From Winogradskyella sp. (GTDB taxonomy: Bacteria; Bacteroidota; Bacteroidia; Flavobacteriales; Flavobacteriaceae), in assembly GCA_028383925.1 (NCBI GenBank), contig JAOEWO010000009.1:17465-81464 (forward strand): a DNA stretch of 64,000 nucleotides, read 5' to 3'. Positions within the stretch are counted from its first letter, which is position 1. The number at the start of each line of letters is the position of its first letter. Position numbers and translations under genes: made by a program. Below are positions 25,505 through 34,323 of the stretch, piece after piece. The notes beneath the pieces were generated by a model. That model did not search any database. It was not told the origin of the DNA and was given only the letters and a program-made list of their open reading frames with translations.

Positions 25505-28500
25505 TTATAAGGCACTTTCGTCTAAGCGCTTATCTATATTAAGGGTGCCTTTAGTTGCTAAATCGTTAGACTCAATTGTTTTAGAATTATGAAACCACAT
25601 CTTTAATCTCATACTTAAAAAGAATAAAATAGGAACAACTATAAGGGTAAGAAATGTGGCTATAAAAAGACCATAAATTACGGTCCAAGCTAGTGGTCCC
25701 CAAAAAACCACGTTATCACCACCCATATAAATATTAGGATTAAAATCTGCAAACAGTGTAAAGAAGTTAATATTTAAGCCAATTGCTAACGGTATTAATC
25801 CTAAAATAGTAGTAATTGCAGTTAAAAGCACAGGCCTTAAACGCGCTTTACCTGCTTTTACAATACTATTAAAAAGATCGTCTTTAGTTAAATAATCTTC
25901 TTTTTCTAAGCCTAAATCGTTCTTCTTTCTATCTATAAGTAATTGTGCATAATCTAATAATACTACACCGTTGTTTACAACGATTCCGGCAAGCGATATA
26001 ATACCAACCATGGTCATCATAATAACAAAAGCACTACCCGAAATTACCAAGCCACCAAATACACCAATTAAACTCAAAAATATAGCCAACATAATAATAG
26101 TTGGTTTTGAAATTGAATTAAATTGAAAAATTAAAATAAAGAAAATTAAACCAAGACCTGTAAAGAAGGCTCCCATTAAAAAAGCCATTTGCTTGTTTTG
26201 CTCTTCAATTTGCCCTGTGTAATCAACCTTAACATCAGAAGGTAAATTATCGTAACTCTTCATTTCATTCTGAATTTGAGTTACAATTGCACCTGCATCT
26301 GTATAGCCAGGCGCTAAAGCAGAATATATAGTTACTACACGTTTGGTGTCTCTATGCTTTATAGCGCTAAAACCAGAGTTATTTTTTTGACTGGCAACTG
26401 CAGACAACGGAATTTCTTTTATTTTACCCGTGTTATCTCTAAAGGTTATATTTTGGTTAAACAAGGCGCTTTTATTATATCTATTTTCTTCATTGAAGCG
26501 TACATAAATATCAAAATCATCACCATCTTGCTTGTAAATACCGGCTTTAGACCCAAAGATAGAATTACGTAATTGACTACCAATTTGGTTAGCACTAACA
26601 CCTAATTCGCCAGCTTTTTCTCTGTCTATCTCAACCTGCATGGTTGGTTTGTCTTTATTAACATCTATTTTAAGCTCATCAATACCAGGTATACTTCTCG
26701 AATTAATAAATTCTCGCATTTGCTCTGCAACAGCTATTAATTGGTTATAGTCATTACCCTCAATCTCAACATTAATTGGCGAGCCAGCAGGTGGCCCATT
26801 CGCATCTTTTTCAACAGAAATTAATACTCCCGGAAAAATACCAACTAAGGCTTTTTGTACTTTTTGTCTTAAAATTTCACTGTCTTCGCCACGACGGTAT
26901 TTGTACTCGCGCATAGATGCTGTAATTTTAGCTTTGTGCGGAATTTCGGCTTCAGAGCCACCATCTGTTTGTGGATTACCAGCACCTTTACCAACCTGCG
27001 AAACGGCACTTTCTACTAAGAAGTTTTTACCGTCATCAATATATTGACTCTGGTTAATTACCTCGTAGACGCGTGTTTCAATTTTGCTAGTAATAGCATT
27101 GGTTTTTTCTATAGCTGTACCTTCTGGGTATTCTATATAAACAATAATTTGATTTGGTTTGTTGTCTGGAAAAAATTCAATTTTTGTACGTTTCTGGTCT
27201 ATTGAAGTCCCAAATGCCATAAATGCAGCAATTAATAATAAAAAGGTGCCTATACTTAAAATATAAGGACGCTTTTTAGATAAGGCTCCACTTAACATAC
27301 GCTCGTACCAGTTTTCAAGTTTTACTAACGATTTTGTTTGAAAGTTATTGGCCCATTTTCTAATAAAGAAACGGTAAGCCCAAAGTAAAAGGGCTGTAAA
27401 AATCATTACGGTACCTAGACCACGATATGTACCGCCAAAAATTAAAATTAATAAACCAATACCACCAACAATACTAGTAGTTTTTATAATTTGTTTAATA
27501 GGCATTTCTTTATCATCAATCTTCATAAATTGAGATACTAATACCGAGTTAAAAAAGATGGCTACAAATAATGAAGAGCCTAAAACTATAGATAATGTAA
27601 TAGGTAAAATTTTCATAAACTCACCCATTATACCAGGCCAAAAGGCTAATGGTACAAAAGCTGCCACTGTTGTTAATGTTGAAATTATAATAGGAAATGC
27701 AATTTCTCCAATACCTACTTTTGCTGCTTTTAAACGACTTAGGCCTTCGTCTTCCATTAAGCGGTAAACGTTTTCTACAACTACAATACCGTTATCTACT
27801 AACATACCAAGTCCCATAATAAGACCAAAAAGCACCATCGTATTTAAACTATAACCAATAGCGCCTAAAATCATTAAAGACATAAACATAGACATTGGTA
27901 TAGCAAAACCAACAAATAGGGCATTTTTAAATCCTAAAAAGAACATTAAAACCGTCACCACTAAAATAACACCAAAGATGATATTGTTTACCAGATCATC
28001 AACTTGGCCAATAGTAACCGACGATTGGTCGTTTGTAATTGAAACTTCTAAATCTTTAGGAAATACATTTTTAACAGCATTTTCTTTTATCACTCTTATT
28101 TGTTCTGCGGCGGCAACCATGTTTTTGCCTGCACGTTTTTTTACGTCTAGCATTACTACGGGTTTGCCCGATTTTCTTGCATAGGTTGTTAGATCTTCTT
28201 CTTTAAAAGCAACAGTTGCAACATCTTTAAGGTAAATAGCATTTCCGTTTTCAGCTTTAACAACAAAGTTTTCAAGCTCAGATGGTGTTTCTATTTCGCC
28301 AATAATACGTATAGTTCTGCGTTGGCCACTTGCTTTTAAGTTACCGGCAGACTGTGTAACGTTTCCGTTACCAATAGCGCTAAGAATATCATTAAAAGTT
28401 ACCTTAGCGGCCATCATCTTATAAATATCAACGGCAACTTCAACTTCTTTTTCTTGCGCTCCTCTAATGTCTGCTTTTTTAATTTCAGGTAAATCTTCTA

Positions 28501-29041
28501 TTTCATCTTGCAGGTATTCTGCATAATCCTTTAATTTTTCAATAGGATAATCACCAGAAATATTAATATTTAAGATGGGCATTTCTTCAGATAAGCTTAA
28601 CTCAAAAACATCTGGTTCTACTTTTGCACCATTAAATGTTGGCCAATCTTCACCAGAAGTTTCAGAGTCTATTTCATCTTTTACTTTCTGTTTGGCCTGT
28701 TCTACCGTAATGTTTTCATCGAACTCTACCATTAACATAGAGTAATCTTCTTGCGATGTTGAGGTGATTTCTACAACGTTACTTACCGTTTTTAGTTTAT
28801 CTTCTAACGGATCTGTAACTAATTTCTCAATATCTTCTGCAGTATTACCAGGATAAATGGTACTTATATAGATCTTAGTTTCGTTAACCTCTGGAAAGTT
28901 TTCTCGAGGCATACTAAAGAAAGCAGAAACACCAAGAAATAAAAACACAGCGATAAGCACATACATCGTGGTTTTGTTATTTATAGCCCAAGATGAGAGA
29001 CCAAATTCTTTATCTATATTTTTTTTCTTTTTACTCTCCAT
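25505..29041 (-). CDS. RND-family efflux pump, inner-membrane permease (AcrB-like)
   Basis: 1178-residue proton-driven pump. It shows the RND duplication: two blocks of about five transmembrane helices (340-530 and ~970-1160), each preceded by a large periplasmic loop. The proton-relay helix reads LVDNGIVVVENVYRLME, keeping one Asp where AcrB has D407-D408. The C-terminal counterpart is VVNNGVVLLDYAQL. It is last in a four-gene operon (TetR regulator, TolC, membrane fusion protein, pump) and its start overlaps the end of the fusion-protein gene by 11 bp. Substrates are not predictable; lipophilic drugs, detergents or metabolites are likely. Confidence 0.93.
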   Translation of the reverse strand: MESKKKKNIDKEFGLSSWAINNKTTMYVLIAVFLFLGVSAFFSMPRENFPEVNETKIYISTIYPGNTAEDIEKLVTDPLEDKLKTVSNVVEITSTSQEDYSMLMVEFDENITVEQAKQKVKDEIDSETSGEDWPTFNGAKVEPDVFELSLSEEMPILNINISGDYPIEKLKDYAEYLQDEIEDLPEIKKADIRGAQEKEVEVAVDIYKMMAAKVTFNDILSAIGNGNVTQSAGNLKASGQRRTIRIIGEIETPSELENFVVKAENGNAIYLKDVATVAFKEEDLTTYARKSGKPVVMLDVKKRAGKNMVAAAEQIRVIKENAVKNVFPKDLEVSITNDQSSVTIGQVDDLVNNIIFGVILVVTVLMFFLGFKNALFVGFAIPMSMFMSLMILGAIGYSLNTMVLFGLIMGLGMLVDNGIVVVENVYRLMEDEGLSRLKAAKVGIGEIAFPIIISTLTTVAAFVPLAFWPGIMGEFMKILPITLSIVLGSSLFVAIFFNSVLVSQFMKIDDKEMPIKQIIKTTSIVGGIGLLILIFGGTYRGLGTVMIFTALLLWAYRFFIRKWANNFQTKSLVKLENWYERMLSGALSKKRPYILSIGTFLLLIAAFMAFGTSIDQKRTKIEFFPDNKPNQIIVYIEYPEGTAIEKTNAITSKIETRVYEVINQSQYIDDGKNFLVESAVSQVGKGAGNPQTDGGSEAEIPHKAKITASMREYKYRRGEDSEILRQKVQKALVGIFPGVLISVEKDANGPPAGSPINVEIEGNDYNQLIAVAEQMREFINSRSIPGIDELKIDVNKDKPTMQVEIDREKAGELGVSANQIGSQLRNSIFGSKAGIYKQDGDDFDIYVRFNEENRYNKSALFNQNITFRDNTGKIKEIPLSAVASQKNNSGFSAIKHRDTKRVVTIYSALAPGYTDAGAIVTQIQNEMKSYDNLPSDVKVDYTGQIEEQNKQMAFLMGAFFTGLGLIFFILIFQFNSISKPTIIMLAIFLSLIGVFGGLVISGSAFVIMMTMVGIISLAGIVVNNGVVLLDYAQLLIDRKKNDLGLEKEDYLTKDDLFNSIVKAGKARLRPVLLTAITTILGLIPLAIGLNINFFTLFADFNPNIYMGGDNVVFWGPLAWTVIYGLFIATFLTLIVVPILFFLSMRLKMWFHNSKTIESNDLATKGTLNIDKRLDESAL

Positions 29042-30221
29042 CTTCGTCTTCTTTATAATTAATTACATCTACAGATTGTCCGTCTCTTACACTTCTCGCA
29101 CCTTCTTTAACAATTTCAGCACCATTTACTAGACCAGAAAGTACTTCAATAATATCACCTTGAGTTTTACCTGTTTTAATAATAACACGCTTTGCTTTAC
29201 CAATACCATTACTATTTTTGTTACTTACCACATAGACAAATTGCTCACCAGCTGCGTTTTCAGAAATGACGCTTTGCGGTATTAAAAGTGCTTCTTTATT
29301 GGTGTAATCGTTAATTTTTAAACGTGCAGTAAGATTAGGTTTAATAGACTTATCTTTATTTGGCACTGCAATTTCTACTTTAAAGGTTCTGTTTGCAGGA
29401 TTAATAAAATCACTAGCTTGGCGTACTTTAGTTGCTATAGTTTTTCCTAAAACAGGTAAACTTACTTCAACATTTTTACCAGCTACAACGTCTATTACGT
29501 AACGCTCTGGCACCTCAGTTTCAATATACATATTATCTAAATTAACAATACGCATTAATGGTGTTTGCCCTGCGCCAACCACGTTGCCTTGCTCTGTTAT
29601 AATATCATCTATTGTACCAGAAAAAGGCGCTCTCACTGTTGTTTTAGCTATTTGTTTGTTTAATTGATTAACAGCTTCCTTTTGAGACTCGTAAGTAGAT
29701 TTGGCTTGTAAATATTGCATTTCACTTCCAATATTTTGATCCCATAGACGCTTCTGACGTTCAAAAGTTGTTTTAGCTAATGCAGATTGTATTTTTAACT
29801 GCGCTACTTGTTGACTTAAACCTCCATCATCAATTTTTGCCAATATCTGCCCTTTACTAACGTTTTGTCCTTCTTTAACATACACATGTGTTAATATGCC
29901 ATTATACTCTGGTGTAATTGTAAGAAGATCTTTTGTTGTTACGTTTCCTTGAAGTTCTATAACATGATTAAAAACTTCATTATTTGCTTTAAATGTGGTT
30001 ATTAATGGAATGTTTTTGGTCGTATCCATTACTTTTATTTTATCATCTAAAAGCTTTATTTGGTCACTAAGTGTTTGTTGCTCATTAACAAGACTACCTC
30101 TTTTTTCTCTTAAGGTTTTAAGGTCTCCTTTTTCTAAAACGGTCTCAACAGAATTCTTTTTTTCACCTGAACAGGAAACCAGAATAAGTGCTACAATTAG
30201 TATTTGATATATATGTTTCAT
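29031..30221 (-). CDS. Efflux periplasmic adaptor (membrane fusion) lipoprotein
   Basis: 396 residues, lipid-anchored (lipobox cysteine C17, LILVSC). A short coiled coil (about 30-70) precedes the lipoyl half-motif GILTHVYVKEGQNVSKGQILAKID, a hairpin (QVAQLKIQSALAKTTFERQKRLW) and the second half TTVRAPFSGTIDDIITEQGNVV. Then come beta-barrel and membrane-proximal domains. It bridges the pump to TolC. Operon position between TolC (13-bp gap) and the pump (11-bp overlap) supports the role. Confidence 0.92.
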   Translation of the reverse strand: MKHIYQILIVALILVSCSGEKKNSVETVLEKGDLKTLREKRGSLVNEQQTLSDQIKLLDDKIKVMDTTKNIPLITTFKANNEVFNHVIELQGNVTTKDLLTITPEYNGILTHVYVKEGQNVSKGQILAKIDDGGLSQQVAQLKIQSALAKTTFERQKRLWDQNIGSEMQYLQAKSTYESQKEAVNQLNKQIAKTTVRAPFSGTIDDIITEQGNVVGAGQTPLMRIVNLDNMYIETEVPERYVIDVVAGKNVEVSLPVLGKTIATKVRQASDFINPANRTFKVEIAVPNKDKSIKPNLTARLKINDYTNKEALLIPQSVISENAAGEQFVYVVSNKNSNGIGKAKRVIIKTGKTQGDIIEVLSGLVNGAEIVKEGARSVRDGQSVDVINYKEDEDGE

Positions 30222-30234
30222 ATGGGTTGGTTAA

Positions 30235-31578
30235 TTAATTATTGATTGGTGTATTTAAAATAGTTTCTAATGTAGCTTTAGAGTTTATAACATCTAACAT
30301 AGCTTGTAATAACTCTTGTTGTGCGGTATATAATTGTGTTTGTGCTTGTCTTAGTTGAAAGCTTGAACCAATACCTTCAAAGAATTTGGTTTGGTTTTTA
30401 GTTTCTATACGCTCAGCAAGTGCTAGGTTTTGTTTTTTATTTGCATAATCTTCAATAGCAAATTGGTAATCGCTTTTTGCCGATGCCATTTGTAGTTTTA
30501 TACGTTGCTCAGTTTCTGTTAACTGCGTCTCGGCTTTTTCTAAGTTAATTTTTGCACGCTGTGTTGCAGAACTTCGCATGCCAGAGCTAAAAATAGGAAT
30601 GCTAAGGTTAACGCCAAATAACGACGAACCAAACCAACGTTGGTCGTTATTTAAAAATGAAAAATCATTAGAAAAAGCAGAATAACCACCGTTTAAAAAA
30701 GCGTTTAAAGTTGGCAGCGCTTTACTTTTTTCTAATTTTACCATAAGTGCTTTTGCTTTAGTATCATTATTAGCAATGAGATAATCTATAGTTTTTTCAG
30801 GGTTGTTTTCTTCGTCTAATAAAGATAAAGACATGTTGTTTTGAGCTAAAGTTTCTAAATTATCGCTAAGCTCTAAAGTGTTGTAAACGTCTCGTCCTAA
30901 TGTAATATTTAGCATTTGGTAAGCTAAAGTTTTTAGCCTAGTAACATTATTAAGATTGCTTTTTACACTAGATAGGGTAATTTGAAGCTGCTCTACACTT
31001 TCTTCATCGCCCAAGCCATTTTTATAAATTTTGGTGGTTTCAAAAAGATTTTTTTCTAAAACAACTATATTTCGGTTTAAGATAATTAGACTTTCTTCTG
31101 CAAGTAATACATTGCCGTAAGCATCAATAACTGCTTTTCTTACGTCGAGATCGGTTTTAGTTTTTGCATTTTCAGAAATTTCTAAAAACACCTTTGCAGA
31201 TTGCAGAGCGACTAAATACGAGCCATCAAATATTTTTTGGTCTACCGTTGCAAATACATTTGCGCTTTGTTGGGTGCCAAAAATAACATCTTGAAATGTG
31301 CCTGGTTGCCCGCCAAAAATTTCAGCCGGAATTACAGAAACTTGTTGTTTTAAAAAGTTTTGGTAATCTGCTCTTGCACTTATTTGTGGTAAACCAGATG
31401 CTGTAGTTTCCCATTTTTGTTGTTTTGCAGCTGCAATATCTCGAGAGGCGTTTATAGCAGTTCTGTTATTTTCTAAAGCGAAGTCTATGGCTTCTTGTAG
31501 TGAAAAGCGTTGCGGTTTTTGTTGCGAAAACCCTAAGCTAAAACACAGTAGTAAAATAATTATTGAAAAGTGTTTCAT
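30235..31578 (-). CDS. TolC-family outer-membrane efflux channel
   Basis: 447 residues with a signal peptide (1-19, ending LGFSQQ) and two OEP repeats of long amphipathic helices (SLQEAIDFALENNRTAINAS in the first; INLEKAETQLTETEQRIKLQ and GIGSSFQLRQAQTQLYTAQQE in the second). It forms the outer-membrane exit duct of the tripartite pump. The gene starts 6 bp after the TetR stop. Confidence 0.92.
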   Translation of the reverse strand: MKHFSIIILLLCFSLGFSQQKPQRFSLQEAIDFALENNRTAINASRDIAAAKQQKWETTASGLPQISARADYQNFLKQQVSVIPAEIFGGQPGTFQDVIFGTQQSANVFATVDQKIFDGSYLVALQSAKVFLEISENAKTKTDLDVRKAVIDAYGNVLLAEESLIILNRNIVVLEKNLFETTKIYKNGLGDEESVEQLQITLSSVKSNLNNVTRLKTLAYQMLNITLGRDVYNTLELSDNLETLAQNNMSLSLLDEENNPEKTIDYLIANNDTKAKALMVKLEKSKALPTLNAFLNGGYSAFSNDFSFLNNDQRWFGSSLFGVNLSIPIFSSGMRSSATQRAKINLEKAETQLTETEQRIKLQMASAKSDYQFAIEDYANKKQNLALAERIETKNQTKFFEGIGSSFQLRQAQTQLYTAQQELLQAMLDVINSKATLETILNTPINN

Positions 31579-31584
31579 TATTAT

Positions 31585-32190
31585 TTATGATTGATTTTTT
31601 GTTATAAACTGATTTAATATTTCTAATCCTTTTTCTGTAACAATAGCTCTAAGGTGATATTCTAAGTAACTCTCCATTAAATAATCCATTTGGTAGTGCT
31701 CTGTCGGAAAAAACATATTGTCTTTAATACCAGTCATACCTGTAAAATACATTCTAGAAATAAAATCGACGTCTATAGTATTTCTAAAAACCTCAGTTGC
31801 TACTCCATGCGCTAGGCTGTCTTCAACAGATTTGTGCATTTTATCGAATTGCTTAATTTTTAACTGGTTATGAATTTGAGGGTAGTATTTTTTGAGTTGG
31901 TACTGTGGTGATGCCTTTTCGTTTTTAAGATGGTGCATTACAAACATTTTAATGGAGTAAAGCTCTTCAATTGGGTTAGATGCCGTGTTGCATATATGAT
32001 CTATGCCATTACAAATAGTATCAAATAAGTTAAATGTTACAGCTTCAACTAATTTAGTTTTATTGCTAAAATGTACATAAATAGTCTTTTTAGAAATGCC
32101 CATAGCATTAGCAATATCATCCATGGTAACACTCTTAAACCCTAGGGTTAAAAAAAGTTCTGATGATTTATGTAAAATGTTTTCTCTCAT
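31585..32190 (-). CDS. TetR/AcrR-family regulator of the efflux operon
   Basis: About 201 residues from the ATG at 32190 (MRENILHKSSELFL); a longer frame to 32229 would start upstream of the promoter's -7 element and is rejected. The HTH is VTMDDIANAMGISKKTIYVHFSNK. The C-terminal ligand domain is unspecific. It is first in the operon, and a 9-bp inverted repeat (GGAAACTTT / AAAGTTTCC, 32213-32240) overlaps its own -33 box, so autorepression released by a pump substrate is likely. Confidence 0.92.
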   Translation of the reverse strand: MRENILHKSSELFLTLGFKSVTMDDIANAMGISKKTIYVHFSNKTKLVEAVTFNLFDTICNGIDHICNTASNPIEELYSIKMFVMHHLKNEKASPQYQLKKYYPQIHNQLKIKQFDKMHKSVEDSLAHGVATEVFRNTIDVDFISRMYFTGMTGIKDNMFFPTEHYQMDYLMESYLEYHLRAIVTEKGLEILNQFITKNQS

Positions 32191-32199
32191 ATTAGTTGG

Positions 32200-32229
32200 C
32201 AAATGTACGTAAGGAAACTTTAAAAACAA
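32200..32229 (-). promoter_or_regulatory. Promoter of the TetR-efflux operon
   Basis: A textbook Bacteroidota promoter on the minus strand: TTG (32229-32227), 19 bp, TACATTTG (32207-32200). The ATG is 10 nt beyond the -7 element, giving a nearly leaderless mRNA. Confidence 0.75.
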
Positions 32230-32240
32230 AAAAAGTTTCC
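32213..32240. promoter_or_regulatory. Putative TetR operator
   Basis: Perfect 9-bp inverted repeat GGAAACTTT (32213-32221) and AAAGTTTCC (32232-32240), 10-bp spacer. It covers the -33 element and spacer of the efflux-operon promoter, the usual place for TetR-type repression. Confidence 0.65.
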
Positions 32241-32309
32241 TAAGTTTTAGTCTTTTTTTTACAGCCCTAACATTGCAATAAAATATGATGAAAGCATTAT
32301 TTTTGTGCT

Positions 32310-33284
32310 ATGCAAAATATAGAAGCGTATCAAACATCTTTTATTAACCATTTAAAAGAGTTTACAGTAAATAAAGAACCAAAAAATCTTTACCAGCCCA
32401 TTAATTATATTCTTAATCTTGGTGGTAAACGTTTAAGACCTGTATTAACTCTAATGACTGCTGAGATTTTTGGTGGTAATGTTAATAACGCAATGAATGC
32501 AGCTCTATCTGTAGAGGTGTTTCATAATTTTTCTTTAGTACATGATGATATTATGGATGATGCCCCTTTACGAAGAGGTAAAGCCACAGTACACGAAAAA
32601 TGGGATATTAACACAGGTATCTTATCGGGTGATGCCATGCTAATAATGGCTTATCAGCTATTTGAAAATTATAAGCCTAGTACATTTTTAGCTTTAGCAA
32701 AGTTGTTTAGTAAGACTGCTTTAGAGGTTTGCGAAGGTCAACAATACGATGTAGATTTTGAAACCAGAAGTGATGTTACGATATCAGAATATCTTAAAAT
32801 GATAGCATATAAAACAGCTGTTTTGGTTGGTGCAGCCATGAAAATGGGTGCTATTGTTGCAGATGCTTCAGAAGAAGACCAAAATGCAATATATGATTTT
32901 GGTCGTTATTTAGGTATTGCATTTCAGCTTCAAGATGATTATTTAGATGCCTTCGGAAACCCGGAAACCTTTGGTAAACAGGTTGGTGGTGATATTATAG
33001 AAAACAAAAAGACCTATTTATATTTAAAAGCATTAGAGTTTTTGGGTACATCTGAAAGGCTTCAACTCGAAGATTTATTCGCTAAAAATTTTGAAGATAA
33101 TACTGAGAAAATTAAAACCGTAAAACAGTTTTTTATCTCTAGTGGCTCAGCAGAGGCAACTCAAAGAGAAATTGAAAACTATACGTTAAAGGCCTTTTTA
33201 ATATTAGAAAATTTAAATATTTCTGCTTCTAAAAAAATGCAATTAGAAGATTTTGGAAACAGTCTTATGACGCGAAATGTTTAA
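32310..33284 (+). CDS. Polyprenyl (all-trans) diphosphate synthase
   Basis: 324-residue isoprenyl diphosphate synthase that extends allylic diphosphates with IPP. The two aspartate-rich motifs are present: first DDIMDDAPLRRGKATVH and second DDYLDAFGNPETFGKQ. GGKRLRP near residues 34-40 binds pyrophosphate. Product length (quinone side chain or geranylgeranyl) cannot be read from sequence alone. TATTTTTG ends 4 nt before the ATG, suggesting a leaderless mRNA. The small gene at 33306 follows after 21 bp. Confidence 0.9.
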   Translation: MQNIEAYQTSFINHLKEFTVNKEPKNLYQPINYILNLGGKRLRPVLTLMTAEIFGGNVNNAMNAALSVEVFHNFSLVHDDIMDDAPLRRGKATVHEKWDINTGILSGDAMLIMAYQLFENYKPSTFLALAKLFSKTALEVCEGQQYDVDFETRSDVTISEYLKMIAYKTAVLVGAAMKMGAIVADASEEDQNAIYDFGRYLGIAFQLQDDYLDAFGNPETFGKQVGGDIIENKKTYLYLKALEFLGTSERLQLEDLFAKNFEDNTEKIKTVKQFFISSGSAEATQREIENYTLKAFLILENLNISASKKMQLEDFGNSLMTRNV

Positions 33285-33305
33285 GTCTTTCAGTTTAAAA
33301 TAAAA

Positions 33306-33656
33306 ATGAAACTACCTGACACATTTCAAGATTTAATAACAGAAGCAAATCAACTAGAGCTCTATAAAAAATTAATAATTCAATTAAATAAAGATTTACG
33401 TTCTGCCAATGTAGATTTAGAGTTAGATGAAGATACGTTGCCAACAAGTTTAAAATTAGTATTGCAAGAAGCGCTATTTTATCTTATTCAAAATAAATTT
33501 TCAGATTATGTTAACTTACTTTATATCGTAGATGTTTCTGAAATTAAAGTCCGTGAAATTGATGGTAACGACACGGTAAAACTATCTGAAGCTATTGCAT
33601 TTTTAATCTTACAACGTATTTGGCAAAAGGTGTGGTATAAATTTAAGTATGCTTAA
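33306..33656 (+). CDS. Small conserved-looking cytoplasmic protein, unknown function
   Basis: 116 residues, helical and acidic at the start (MKLPDTFQDLITEANQLEL), no signal peptide or membrane segment, ending in an aromatic/basic stretch (IWQKVWYKFKYA). I do not recognise a family. It is 21 bp downstream of the polyprenyl synthase and likely in the same mRNA. Its stop overlaps the stop of the convergent barrel gene within a TTAA, with no terminator in between. Confidence 0.7.
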   Translation: MKLPDTFQDLITEANQLELYKKLIIQLNKDLRSANVDLELDEDTLPTSLKLVLQEALFYLIQNKFSDYVNLLYIVDVSEIKVREIDGNDTVKLSEAIAFLILQRIWQKVWYKFKYA

Positions 33657-34174
33657 AACCAAAATCTTACAAAAGGCATCCATGCTTCGGGTTGTATGCT
33701 TTTATTTCGGTCATATAATAGGTCGTATCTTATACCAATAGTAACATTACCGTTTGTATAACCTAAACCCATAAATAAAGCTGGGTACCAATAGCGTTCT
33801 TCAAAACTTGGGTTATTTTGTAATTGAAACAGTGGGTCAAATTCTCTATTAACATGCAGTTGTTCAAACTCTGCAGAGATCTGTATTTCTCTATACGGAT
33901 TAAATAGGCCAATAGCGCTAGCACCTAAAACAGTAGATTTAAATGTGTCGCGTTGCGAACTGTATTGAAAGTTTAAACCAACACCAGTAGCTATATAAGG
34001 ATTAAATCTATAAAGTGCATTTGGTGCTAAAGCCGCACTAAAAAAATCATTACCTATATTTAGTCCTAAACCTCCACCAAATTGAACGTTTTTCCAAAAG
34101 GATGATGTGTTTTTTAGATCTTGAGAAAATGAAAAGACTGTAAAAAGAAATATTAAAATGCTACTAAAAATCAT
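33653..34174 (-). CDS. Predicted outer-membrane beta-barrel protein
   Basis: About 173 residues from the ATG at 34174, chosen because a signal peptide starts there (MIFSSILIFLFTVFSFSQ); a frame to 34207 adds 11 polar residues. The mature protein has alternating barrel strands (QFGGGLGLNIGNDFF, GVGLNFQYSSQ, YWYPALFMGLGYTNGNVTIG) and ends in Phe (MPFVRFWF), typical of outer-membrane insertion. Function unknown. Confidence 0.75.
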   Translation of the reverse strand: MIFSSILIFLFTVFSFSQDLKNTSSFWKNVQFGGGLGLNIGNDFFSAALAPNALYRFNPYIATGVGLNFQYSSQRDTFKSTVLGASAIGLFNPYREIQISAEFEQLHVNREFDPLFQLQNNPSFEERYWYPALFMGLGYTNGNVTIGIRYDLLYDRNKSIQPEAWMPFVRFWF

Positions 34175-34323
34175 CTTTTTGTAACGTAACCCAATTAAAT
34201 TTATCATCTTAATAATTCTTATTTTTTCAATATGTTATAAATATAATAAAACCACATCTATATTTAGCAAAAGTTGTATTTTTGAATAAATTTTGTTGAA
34301 GCGATAACGTCTCATAAAAAATA

